From the NCBI RefSeq assembly GCF_000246855.1, contig NC_016609.1, forward strand, positions 3,472,001 through 3,536,000: 64,000 bases of DNA. The letters run 5' to 3'. Below the pieces are notes generated by a model. The model ran no database searches. It worked only from the letters and a program-made list of their open reading frames with translations, and was not told where the DNA came from. The position numbers and the translations under genes were made by a program. This document shows, in pieces, positions 17,468-26,006 of the stretch. Position 1 is the stretch's first letter; each line of letters begins with the position of its first letter. This stretch comes from Niastella koreensis GR20-10. GTDB taxonomy: Bacteria > Bacteroidota > Bacteroidia > Chitinophagales > Chitinophagaceae.

Positions 17468-19688
17468 TTATTTTCCTGGCGAGCTTATGTTCCGCCGACC
17501 GGATAACGATCGTATACACGCCTGCCGCAAACCGGCTTCCGTCAATAATGATCACATTCAATCCTTTTGACAGCGGGTTATTTTTGGCATACAAAGCCCG
17601 CCCCTGCACATCATACAGGGTAATGCTGGCCGTTTGTGCGCCGGGCGCGGTAATACGAACAGTTAATACATCATCGAATGGAACAGGCCGTACCGCTACT
17701 GTATATTCACTACTTGCCACCGGCGACAACCGGATGTTGTTACTGTATTTCCAGGAGCCGTCTGTATAATACAGTCTCAACCGGTAGTAGTAAAATGGTG
17801 CGTGTACGGTTGGTTTATGATCAGTGCTATAAGTTGACTTTGTGTTGGTGTTGCCATTGGCTTTCACATTGGCAATGGCGGTATATAAGGTATCATTGGT
17901 AGAATACTCTACTACAAAATGATCGGTATTGGTTTCTTTCGATGTTTCCCACGTAAGTACATTGCTGGTATCTTTTGCTTCGCCATGTAACAGCAACTGA
18001 TCTGCAGCCAGCGTGTTTGACACCCGGAAATACTGTGTGAACCCGCAGCCAAAATCGGGTGACAGGGATGCAGGATATGCAGGCAGGCCATTGGTATAAG
18101 GAAGAACGCTGCCATCTCTTTTAGCAGTGTAGATATACCCTTTTCCTGCAGCGGTATTGGCCCACCACGACAGGCCATCACAATTGGCATCGGTTACTAC
18201 CAGCCGGTAACAACCATCGGGCAATTCCATGGAATCGGTATAAACCGTCAATGCTGAGGTTGGGCTGCGTTGTTTGATAATATTCCCATTCTCGTCTTCA
18301 ATGCGCCATTTGGTTTGTGCCGCATAATTATTACTCTTTATCACCATGGCAAACTGGCCTGGCCAGTCGGGCGCGGTTACAAAAGAAGATCCCATACTAT
18401 TATTAACCGCATATCCGTCAGAATTCCTATTCACCTGTTGAATGGTTACAACAAATTTGTTGATGGAACCGGCGGGCAGGGTTGTTAAAGCCGAAAGATC
18501 GGGCAGGATGATGGTGGTATCTTTTGAGGAAGCAAGGGCCATATTAGCAACGCTGTATGTTTGCTGGGTTTGCCCGGCAATACCATATTGCAGATCCAGC
18601 GAATTGATGGTAGTGGCGCCCGTATTTCTGATCACCACCACCGGGTTACCACAAATGGGGTTGGCGCGAAAATTCCCTTCATAATCATTGGGCGCAATGA
18701 TGTTTTCAACAGCCGCATCTACGGTTTGATTATATGCCCCATAAAAGAACAAGGCCGATTCAATAATATAAGAGGCATTTCCATTATCGGTGTACGGTTG
18801 AAAATTCACATCTACATTCAGGGGATTGCCCGCAGTTACGGTACCCAGGGTATGAACATTGGTAGACACCTGTTCTCCTGGGCACCAGCCAGCCCGGTTG
18901 TACACCCAGGTACCCGACTGCGGATATAAATTATTGCTGCCGCAATTGTCTTTCCAGATTGTTTTGGTTTCTTTTAAACTGTTATTGGCGTATACCTGGT
19001 AGTATTTGCTGCAGAATTCCGAACAGCCGGTATTGTCACTTCCATGGCCCGTAACGGCAAAATTCAGATTGGCCTGCTGTGTGTTGGCAGGAACAATTAA
19101 GTTGGTTGCAGGCAGGTAATTCTCTATGGGATCAGTGGAACGGCCAAATGGGAAAGCGCCATGCCACAATCTTTTGATCCCGGTCACATTTCTGGGTGGT
19201 GTGCCTTCGATAAATGCGAATTTTATATTACCGGTAAAACCACCGGAATAGTTATGATAACTCAACCGGATAGTTGCTGCATTTTTTAGCAGGGGATAAA
19301 AATCTGTCACATCGAAATAATACCGTTGTTTCCAGCCCCAGGGTGTTCTGGGATAAGAGGCATTGGCATAGGGTGTAATGAGCCTGGATAATTCAAACGT
19401 ATCGGTAGGCGTCATTAAAAAATTCTGCACCGTATAATCCCAGTCGCCGCAATATTGCGTACCGGCCGGGCACTGGTATTTACCAAGCGTAAACACCATA
19501 ATTATTTTGCGATAAGAAACAGTGCCAGTGGGAAAACTTACAGGGGTGTCGAAGTCATTGTACCAGTCGAGCTGTACATCGTTTTGCGCCTGTACCCAGG
19601 TTGTGTCGCCGGGGTTGGCTAAACTTTTTGCAGATAGCAGAGAAACAATACTGAGCAATAATATAAATGCCCGTACAAAATGGCTCAT
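17457..19688 (-). CDS. Secreted peptide-N-glycosidase F-like amidase with T9SS sorting tail
   Basis: The 743-residue protein has a signal peptide ending near KSLAN (about residue 25). Residues about 30-325 align by eye with PNGase F of Flavobacterium/Elizabethkingia. CGDWDYTVQNF (about 82-92) matches the motif with the catalytic Asp60, ITPYANA follows, FDVTDFYPLL matches the next block, GCSEFCSKYYQVYANN (about 217-232) holds the equivalent of Glu206, and RAGWCPG is kept. PNGase F cleaves the amide between Asn and the first GlcNAc of N-glycans. A linker and FnIII-like segment (about 570-660) and a type A sorting tail (end HKLARKIIKL) follow, so it should be exported by T9SS. It is much longer than PNGase F (about 314 residues). 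The glycan type is not predictable. Confidence 0.85.
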   Translation of the reverse strand: MSHFVRAFILLLSIVSLLSAKSLANPGDTTWVQAQNDVQLDWYNDFDTPVSFPTGTVSYRKIIMVFTLGKYQCPAGTQYCGDWDYTVQNFLMTPTDTFELSRLITPYANASYPRTPWGWKQRYYFDVTDFYPLLKNAATIRLSYHNYSGGFTGNIKFAFIEGTPPRNVTGIKRLWHGAFPFGRSTDPIENYLPATNLIVPANTQQANLNFAVTGHGSDNTGCSEFCSKYYQVYANNSLKETKTIWKDNCGSNNLYPQSGTWVYNRAGWCPGEQVSTNVHTLGTVTAGNPLNVDVNFQPYTDNGNASYIIESALFFYGAYNQTVDAAVENIIAPNDYEGNFRANPICGNPVVVIRNTGATTINSLDLQYGIAGQTQQTYSVANMALASSKDTTIILPDLSALTTLPAGSINKFVVTIQQVNRNSDGYAVNNSMGSSFVTAPDWPGQFAMVIKSNNYAAQTKWRIEDENGNIIKQRSPTSALTVYTDSMELPDGCYRLVVTDANCDGLSWWANTAAGKGYIYTAKRDGSVLPYTNGLPAYPASLSPDFGCGFTQYFRVSNTLAADQLLLHGEAKDTSNVLTWETSKETNTDHFVVEYSTNDTLYTAIANVKANGNTNTKSTYSTDHKPTVHAPFYYYRLRLYYTDGSWKYSNNIRLSPVASSEYTVAVRPVPFDDVLTVRITAPGAQTASITLYDVQGRALYAKNNPLSKGLNVIIIDGSRFAAGVYTIVIRSAEHKLARKIIKL

Positions 19689-20093
19689 TTGTTGCAGTTG
19701 AGTTTTGGTTGTCTAACTATTTATATCCGATCCGGGAACCCGACCTGTGTTTCGAAAACATCAGATCATGAACGTTTTTCAAATAGTACGGTTGGTCTAT
19801 ATATTATTATTACGTTAATAGACTAAAAAAAGGGGGAGACAGGGTGACTACAACACCGGGACAACATCGGGACAAACGCGTTTTTCCACATTTTAGCCCC
19901 CCTTTTCAGGTATTTACTTAACTCATAATACATAACAAGAATACAACCTCGCTAAATTCAGCTGTAAGCTTTAAGCCATAAGCTATAAGCAAAAAACAAA
20001 TACATTCCCTGCAACCACGCAAAACGTGGCGTCAGCCTAACGGGTATGTAAACATGACCTAAGGCTTACAGCTTATTGCTTATAGCTTACGGC
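19689..20093. other. Intergenic region upstream of the PNGase F-like gene
   Basis: About 400 bp without a gene. The left part holds a direct repeat of cgggacaa (19857-19864 and 19868-19875). It also holds an A/G tract aaaaaaaggggg (19825-19836) whose complement ccccccttttc lies at 19896-19906; the two could pair across 60 bp. The right part holds the inverted heptamer arrays. The promoter of the PNGase F-like gene should lie here, but no clear -33/-7 pair was found. Confidence 0.5.
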
Positions 20094-20097
20094 TTAA
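19960..20097. repeat. Two inverted heptamer arrays forming a long hairpin at the TPR-regulator stop codon
   Basis: The left arm 19960-19994 has units agctgta, agcttta, agccata, agctata. The right arm 20063-20097 has ggcttac, agcttat, tgcttat, agcttac, ggcttaa. The right arm is the reverse complement of the left with about five mismatches over 31 bp; the loop is about 70 bp. The right arm runs through the stop codon (20094-20096) of the regulator gene. A transcript from that gene could form a stem of about 30 bp at its 3' end. Confidence 0.82.
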
Positions 20098-21803
20098 AGT
20101 GAGGCTACCAGCTCTTCAAGCGCCACATCGTCAATTACATTGATTTTTTTACGAATACGCTGTCGGGTTTTTTTAATGGAATCGGGAGCAATGCCTAACA
20201 TGCCGGCCATTTCCCGTTTCGACAGATTTAATTTCATCAGGGCGAGTAAACGTTGTTCCGAAGGAGTTAAATCGGGGAATCGTTGTTTGAGTGTAGAAAA
20301 AAATCCTATTTGTACTTTTTCGAATAAGTTCCGGAATTCATTCCAGTCGTTTTCCGTAAGGATGGAATACTGTTTCAGCTTAGCGGCAATCTCTTCTTTT
20401 TCCTGCAGCATGATATACTGTTCGGGTTGTGCGTGCAACAGTTCGATTTCCTGTTTAAACTGGTTGATCAGCTGGTTCTTCTCCCGCACGCTTTCGATAT
20501 AATAATGCAGCTGCCTGACGGCGTTATTGAGTAATTCTTTATTTTTCTTTTGTTTTAACTGCTGCCGGAAGATGAGCTGGGCGGCAATGATCAGCACCAG
20601 CAATATCACCACTATGATAAAATTGCGCACCAGCACCATTTTGCTTTTTTCACTTTCCAGCAATTTTATTTCCGACAAATGCAATTCCACTGCAACTTTC
20701 TGCTCAGCCTGGCTGAACACCAGCGCATCGCGCCGCTGGTTCAGCTTACCCACCACCCGCCGGGCAGTATCCAGGTAGGCAAAAGCACTGTCGTATCGCT
20801 TTTGATACTTGAACAAGCGCGCCTTTTGCAATGCATAGTATACAAAGGGCCGCCGGTCGGTTTGCCTGCTAAGCACATCCCGTGCTTCGTCCAGTTTTAA
20901 TGCAGCCGCCTGTACCAGGTGTTTATCAAGATCCAGATCTGCCAGCATGATGATGGTATTGGCGGCGCTGGTCCATTCCCTGCTGGCCATGCTTAGCTCA
21001 TAGTCTGTTTTTAATAACGGAACAGCTTCGTCGTAGTGTTTTAAAAAGTAATACACCGAACCCAGGTTACCCGAAAGAATACCCGTCCAGGCAACGTTAT
21101 GGATGGCGCGGGCGGTATCCAGTCCCCGGTTGAAATACAGAATGGCGCTGTCGTACTGCTTTAATTCCCGGTAAGCCAGTCCCAGGGTATTCAGCGTTCG
21201 AATGGCATACAGGGAATTGCTGAATGAATACCTGATAGCTTCGGTTAAATACAACCTTGCCTTTTCGTAATTTCCGAAATCGCAATAGATATAACCCAGA
21301 TCATATAAATAACGGCTTGCATGCGGATAATTCTCGTAGCCTATTTTCTGGATAATGTTATTGGCCCTTATCATGTATTCAAAGGCCTGGGGAAATTTAT
21401 CCTGTTTGTAATACAACCAACCCATATTGTTATAGATCTCCGCTTCGGATTCTTTCAGCTCCAGTTGCGAAGCCATATTGAGTGCAGTAGTGAAGTACTC
21501 CAGCGCTTTGCCATTACGCTGGTTACTGAAATATTCCTTGAGGTAATCGCCCATAGCCATCACCGAAAATATTTTCAGGGGCATATCATGGATGTTGGTA
21601 GCCCATTGGTACATGCGGTTCAACGCAACAAACGCCTGGGTGGAATCGAGGTGAATGAGCTGATCGTTATAGATCTTCCTGGCAACAGTAAGCCGGTTTT
21701 CCCGGTTGGTATTTTTCAGCACGGACAAAAAATCGGTTTGCCCGGGCCATGCTACAACCATAGCTGGCAATAGCAAGCACATTAGCGCAATAATAGTTCT
21801 CAT
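20094..21803 (-). CDS. Membrane-anchored TPR protein with C-terminal LuxR-type HTH
   Basis: The 569-residue protein has a signal peptide (to about 19), a periplasmic series of tetratricopeptide repeats (about 45-340; AEIYNNMGWLYYKQDKFPQA and KHYDEAVPLLKTDYELSM are clear units), one membrane helix (about 393-412, FIIVVILLVLIIAAQLIF), a cytoplasmic coiled coil (about 413-490) and an HTH near the C-terminus (about 508-560; LTPSEQRLLALMKLNLSKREMA). Bacteroidota use such one-piece sensors to carry a periplasmic signal directly to DNA without phosphotransfer (family knowledge). It lies between the PNGase F-like gene and the sialidase/SusCD genes on the same strand, so it may control either (inference). 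The signal is unknown. Confidence 0.88.
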   Translation of the reverse strand: MRTIIALMCLLLPAMVVAWPGQTDFLSVLKNTNRENRLTVARKIYNDQLIHLDSTQAFVALNRMYQWATNIHDMPLKIFSVMAMGDYLKEYFSNQRNGKALEYFTTALNMASQLELKESEAEIYNNMGWLYYKQDKFPQAFEYMIRANNIIQKIGYENYPHASRYLYDLGYIYCDFGNYEKARLYLTEAIRYSFSNSLYAIRTLNTLGLAYRELKQYDSAILYFNRGLDTARAIHNVAWTGILSGNLGSVYYFLKHYDEAVPLLKTDYELSMASREWTSAANTIIMLADLDLDKHLVQAAALKLDEARDVLSRQTDRRPFVYYALQKARLFKYQKRYDSAFAYLDTARRVVGKLNQRRDALVFSQAEQKVAVELHLSEIKLLESEKSKMVLVRNFIIVVILLVLIIAAQLIFRQQLKQKKNKELLNNAVRQLHYYIESVREKNQLINQFKQEIELLHAQPEQYIMLQEKEEIAAKLKQYSILTENDWNEFRNLFEKVQIGFFSTLKQRFPDLTPSEQRLLALMKLNLSKREMAGMLGIAPDSIKKTRQRIRKKINVIDDVALEELVASL

Positions 21804-22312
21804 GTTCGTTTAGTTCAATTAAGTCAGCCGTTCTGGTTACATATGTTGCCCTGCTCCCTATAGCATACGACAGGGAGATTGCAAGCAGCAATCATTATTC
21901 TAATGGTTAATGCAGGCAAGAATCTGATTCAACATCGATCTTGATAAAAGCGGAGAATAACAGGAATTGAAAAAACAGTCAGTAATGCGATAATAAATAA
22001 TTATTTGCAATATAAAAAACTATTTTTTTACCAGCACCATGCAACCATTTCAATAGTTTATTGTGCGTTATCGTTGCTAAACATTAAGCATACACATAAT
22101 CATAACATTAAATTCATTCTGTATAGAAACAGGACCATTTAAATTCGCACCTGATTATTAAGATATTTTTTTCGGGGATCAGAAAGGCCAGCTGAAGTTG
22201 TAATCTGCCATGAAAATTATAACATACAGGCCGGCCGTTAGTGCCGGCTCTATATCATATTATCATTATATATCTATTTTTATATTTTCAATAAACAGCA
22301 GGGGTATGCGTT
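21804..22312. other. Intergenic region upstream of the TPR regulator
   Basis: About 510 bp without a gene, AT-rich in the middle (about 21960-22180). A hairpin with arms ctccct (21854-21859) and agggag (21872-21877) lies in the likely 5' leader of the regulator. A GC-rich imperfect inverted repeat (ggccggccgt ... gccggct, about 22231-22250) lies further up. No coding signal is convincing. Confidence 0.4.
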
Positions 22313-22347
22313 AAAAAAAAAGGGGCCGGCAGTAACGCTGGCCCTTT
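22313..22347 (-). terminator. Intrinsic terminator of the sialidase gene
   Basis: On the minus strand, 7 bp after the sialidase stop, a GC-rich stem (arms gggccagc and gccggccc, 6-nt loop) is followed by a run of nine T (plus-strand A run 22313-22321). This marks the end of the SusC-SusD-sialidase transcript. Confidence 0.85.
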
Positions 22348-22353
22348 TTATTG

Positions 22354-24018
22354 CTACGGTAACAACTCTTTAATTTTTACCTGTTGAAACACCAGGTCGC
22401 ACTGGCTGCTTTCATATACAATGCCAATCGTTTCGGCATCGATGCTGGTCATACAGGAGTAGCCGCGGCTTTTCCATTCATCGAGCAGGATCTTTTTATT
22501 GGTTTGCCAGGTGGCGCCATCATCATAACTTACTTTGATGGTCATATGATGCCGCAGTGTTTTTGAATCGGGATTGGCAAATAACAGGATCGATTTCTTT
22601 TGTCCCTTCACCACGTACTTATGCCGCAGGATGCTGGCCATACAAACCGGTTCGTGTAAAGCACCACGGCTGGTTGGATGTTCAGTCCAATCCTCACCCA
22701 GGTTACGGGTTATGGCAATTACCCGGCCGTTGGTGTCACCAGTATCTTTTTGATTTTTATTGCAGCGCATGTTCAACATAACCGTGCCATCGCTCAACTC
22801 CACCGCCATATTCTCGGTGGTGGATTCTTTTGAAGCGCGATTGCTGGTATGCCAGGTTACGCCGCCATCTTTGCTGTACGTGATGTTGGAAAATGCCTTC
22901 CCGCTTTTATCGCGGCCTTGTGTAGGAAATACCAGGGTGCCATCATGCAGCGTAATACCTGCACCGGGCGCTGGGGCCCACAACCACCAGGCTTCCTGTT
23001 TACATTGTTGAGTAATATTCACCGGTTTGCTCCAGGTCTTTCCATTGTCCACACTTTTTACGATCATAAACTGCGCGCTGTGTTTTTCATCAAACCCCGG
23101 TTGTGATCCTTTATTCCGCCATTGATGATTCCAGTTAGTGCTGGTATCCGTAAGCCATTCCACCCATATCCCTTCCTCGCTCAAAACGCCATGCATCCAT
23201 AAGCCGGCGATAAAAATGGCACCTGTGTTTTTATCAACCAGCACATTTGCGTCAGAAACGCCGTTGAATTTTTCGGGCAGTCCACCCCATTTACCCATAT
23301 CGATCGCAATCTGCATCGGCAGCCAGGTATTGCCGCCATCGGTACTGCGGCTTACCCCGATATCGATATTCCCCTGCAGATCACGGGCGCTTTCGCGTCG
23401 CACATCATAAATGGCCAGCAATGAACCATCTTTGGCTGTTGACAACCCGGGAATGCGATACGTATGCACGCTATCCTGGTTATGTTGCCGCAAAGCAATA
23501 CCTATACGTTGCTGAAATTTGGCAACGCCTTCAATCTTTGTTGACTTGCCATTCATCATGGCATTGGTGGCGTTGACTGCTACAACATGCGTTAAAGGAA
23601 CGCCCTTGTTCAATTCAACCGACAGCCAGAAATAATGATCGCCCGGACTTAATGATTGCGAACCCGTTACCGACAGCTTCTCTCCTACTTTGGTTACGCT
23701 ACCCACCAACTGAATTTTCTCTACACTACCCAGGTTGCGCATACCCGAATCCGCGCCGGTATAATACAGATTGAATTGTTTAATATCCTTACAGTCGGTA
23801 GTACCAGCAACATTAAACATCATTTCAGTTAACTGCAAATCACCGGCGCTTCCATTATGCAAATGAATTCGCAAAACAGGATTGTCTTTTTTCTGCAATA
23901 AAATAGGTACCTGGTAGTGTTGCTGGGATATTACGATGTCACCAGAAGGGCGCGCAACCGCAAACGCCGGAATCAAACATATCAAAATAACCTTCGTAAT
24001 AAATATATTTAACTTCAT
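22354..24018 (-). CDS. Exo-alpha-sialidase (GH33, BNR repeats)
   Basis: The 554-residue protein has a signal peptide (to about residue 22, AVARP). An N-terminal beta domain (about 25-165, BNR-associated type) and a six-bladed propeller follow. The arginine-bearing YRIP motif is present (HTYRIPGL, about 186-193). Four Asp-boxes are visible: STDGGNTW, SVDNGKTW, SKDGGVTW and SYDDGATW. The catalytic Asp region is RRESARDLQGNIDIG, and a late VYESS segment fits the nucleophile Tyr region. The enzyme removes terminal sialic acids from glycoconjugates, probably in the periplasm or on the outer membrane; it has no T9SS tail. It is the last gene of a SusC-SusD-sialidase operon and is followed by an intrinsic terminator. 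Confidence 0.94.
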   Translation of the reverse strand: MKLNIFITKVILICLIPAFAVARPSGDIVISQQHYQVPILLQKKDNPVLRIHLHNGSAGDLQLTEMMFNVAGTTDCKDIKQFNLYYTGADSGMRNLGSVEKIQLVGSVTKVGEKLSVTGSQSLSPGDHYFWLSVELNKGVPLTHVVAVNATNAMMNGKSTKIEGVAKFQQRIGIALRQHNQDSVHTYRIPGLSTAKDGSLLAIYDVRRESARDLQGNIDIGVSRSTDGGNTWLPMQIAIDMGKWGGLPEKFNGVSDANVLVDKNTGAIFIAGLWMHGVLSEEGIWVEWLTDTSTNWNHQWRNKGSQPGFDEKHSAQFMIVKSVDNGKTWSKPVNITQQCKQEAWWLWAPAPGAGITLHDGTLVFPTQGRDKSGKAFSNITYSKDGGVTWHTSNRASKESTTENMAVELSDGTVMLNMRCNKNQKDTGDTNGRVIAITRNLGEDWTEHPTSRGALHEPVCMASILRHKYVVKGQKKSILLFANPDSKTLRHHMTIKVSYDDGATWQTNKKILLDEWKSRGYSCMTSIDAETIGIVYESSQCDLVFQQVKIKELLP

Positions 24019-24031
24019 ACTGTATTCACTT

Positions 24032-24066
24032 CAACATTGGACATTCAACATTCATTATTCAATATT
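24032..24066. repeat. Heptamer array at the SusD stop codon
   Basis: Five 7-bp units (caacatt, ggacatt, caacatt, cattatt, caatatt) fill the gap between the SusD and sialidase genes. They overlap the SusD stop codon (24065-24067) and end 13 bp before the sialidase ATG. Confidence 0.8.
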
Positions 24067-25885
24067 AATAACCCGGCGCCTGCACCATTTCAAAATTCTT
24101 ATTCAACTCACTCTGCGGAATGGGAAAGATATAATACTTATTGTCCCAGATCCGGGTTGATGTTCTTGTTTTTATATAAAAAGCAGGGTCTGATAAACTG
24201 TTCCCATCAAACACATCCATTCCGGTAAAATCACCGCCTTGCCGGGCCTCGGGTGTATTGGCAATTTTCCACCGGCGCAAATCAAAAAAGCGGCAGCCTT
24301 CATAAGCCATCTCAATACATTTTTCCTGCTGGATCTGTTTACGCATCTCAGCCTGCGCTAATCCGGGCAACAGCGCCGGAATACCACCGCGGGTGCGAAT
24401 GGCATTCAAATACGTCAACACATCACTGTTGCCAGGATCTGCTTCATTCAATGCTTCGGCATAATTCAAATACAATTCCGCCAAACGAATGTACATGGCA
24501 GGACGCACCACATTACCTGCGTTGTTCGACAAATTCCTTGACGGATTGGTGTGCTTACGCACCAGGTAACCTGTTTTGGGAAATTTTGTTTCAGCGCCAT
24601 TGGCATTGCCTGAATTACCCGCCGGCCAGAACTGCACATAGCTTTGTCCTGTTTTGGCAACAAACGGAATGGCAGCGCCATTAAAGGTGATGGAATTATA
24701 AAAACGTGGCTCGCGGTTAACATACATATTGCTGGTACCGGCTACATAATATCCTGTTTTGGCAGTGGCTGCAAAACCGCTCTCCGTATAATTGCTGCCG
24801 GTTTCATTGATAGCCTTGCCATTGATCATCCTGTATTTATCAACCATTTCCTGGGGTGCAGACAGCGCCGCATTAAACCCGGTGCCATTCACCGCCCTGG
24901 GCGCGGCATCATTTTCCCAGGTTTGATAGGCCGTAACCGCTCGTGTCCAAATGCCTTCTGTAGCCCAGCCCGTAAGAAAAAGATCGCGATACGAATTGAA
25001 GGCGGCCACAAACGGATCGGCATTGGTTACTTTGAAAATACTTTTACCATTGGCAACCGCATGATCGATCGCCAGTTTGGTTGCGGCCGCTGCTTTAACC
25101 CATTTACCCGCATCATAGCTGGTATTCATCAATTGCTTGCCATCTTTATTTTTATAACCGGCATAATCAGGATTGCCATTGTACAATGGACTGGCATCAA
25201 ACAACAGCACCTGCGACTTAACCGCATCGATTACCAGTTTATTGATCCGCCCCGCCTGCGTGGCATCTTCTGTACCACCAGCCGTCATATATTTATCGGG
25301 CACCATCTCATAAGCGGAATCCATTTCACTCAACACATAATCCACGCACTCCTTCCAGCTGTTGCGGGGCATCTGGTAGTCGTCGTTGTACTTGCCGGGA
25401 TCATCACCCACCAATATCACCGGCCCGTACAACTTCATCAGGTTCCAGTAAAAATAGGCACGTAAAAAACGGGCTTCGCCTTTATACTGCACCATCAGCT
25501 CTTTACCATTAACCTCTTTCAGCAGGTTGGTCTTACTGTTATCAATGTTCTTCATAAAAATATTGGCCATACGAATTCCCTGATAATGGCCCGTCCAAAG
25601 ATTGATGGCGTTAACACCGCTCAGCTGGCCACTGGCCTGCACCGATGGACTGGCCAGTTCCAGCTCTTCTGTAAAACCAGCCCAATAGCGGGCTGAACCG
25701 GTTGTTGTTGACCAGGGATCAACCAGCGCACTGTATACAGATGCCAGCCAGTTCTCGGTTTCTGTTTTATCTGCAAAAACCACATCCGTGGAAACAAGGT
25801 CTTTGGGTACGGAATCGAAGAAACCCTTTTTGCAACCGGCTGTCGTTGCCAGAAGGAAGATTATTATTATAAAATTGTATTTCAT
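24065..25885 (-). CDS. SusD/RagB-family lipoprotein of the sialidase locus
   Basis: The start was placed at the ATG at 25885 (MKYNFIIIIFLLATTAGCKKG), giving 606 residues with lipobox TAGC. A longer frame to 25915 adds ten residues that spoil the signal peptide. SusD features: CKKGFFDSVPKDLVST after the lipobox, long TPR-like helices, and the C-terminal block KCIEMAYEGCRFFDLRRWKI followed by IFPIPQSELNKN. It is the ligand-binding lid for the SusC encoded 121 bp upstream, and the sialidase follows 46 bp downstream. The glycan imported is probably a sialylated or desialylated oligosaccharide (inference from the neighbour). Confidence 0.94.
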   Translation of the reverse strand: MKYNFIIIIFLLATTAGCKKGFFDSVPKDLVSTDVVFADKTETENWLASVYSALVDPWSTTTGSARYWAGFTEELELASPSVQASGQLSGVNAINLWTGHYQGIRMANIFMKNIDNSKTNLLKEVNGKELMVQYKGEARFLRAYFYWNLMKLYGPVILVGDDPGKYNDDYQMPRNSWKECVDYVLSEMDSAYEMVPDKYMTAGGTEDATQAGRINKLVIDAVKSQVLLFDASPLYNGNPDYAGYKNKDGKQLMNTSYDAGKWVKAAAATKLAIDHAVANGKSIFKVTNADPFVAAFNSYRDLFLTGWATEGIWTRAVTAYQTWENDAAPRAVNGTGFNAALSAPQEMVDKYRMINGKAINETGSNYTESGFAATAKTGYYVAGTSNMYVNREPRFYNSITFNGAAIPFVAKTGQSYVQFWPAGNSGNANGAETKFPKTGYLVRKHTNPSRNLSNNAGNVVRPAMYIRLAELYLNYAEALNEADPGNSDVLTYLNAIRTRGGIPALLPGLAQAEMRKQIQQEKCIEMAYEGCRFFDLRRWKIANTPEARQGGDFTGMDVFDGNSLSDPAFYIKTRTSTRIWDNKYYIFPIPQSELNKNFEMVQAPGY

Positions 25886-25902
25886 TTTAAATGATGTTTT
25901 TT

Positions 25903-25994
25903 CGTGAAACGTCAAACGTGAAACATGGAAGGACTCGCGAACTTTAAGATTAATAACCGACCTTGCACCGTCCGAAATCGTTTGCTGTTTGCTG
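25903..25994. repeat. Heptamer arrays in the SusC-SusD gap (GTGAAAC type, dispersed copy 2, plus tttgctg units)
   Basis: Units cgtgaaa, cgtcaaa, cgtgaaa, catggaa, ggactcg (25903-25937) nearly copy the block at 9065-9099. A second short run, tttgctg twice (25981-25994), ends 12 bp from the SusC stop codon. The segment after the first block (ctcgcgaactttaag, about 25935-25949) also appears at 6598-6612. Confidence 0.78.
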
Positions 25995-26006
25995 TTTCAC
26001 GATGCC

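Noticed and set aside
24644..25465. Long plus-strand frame (273 codons) opposite the SusD gene
   Set aside because: It is a shadow of the SusD gene; its composition (Ile/His/Gly-rich) and lack of start context argue against a real protein.
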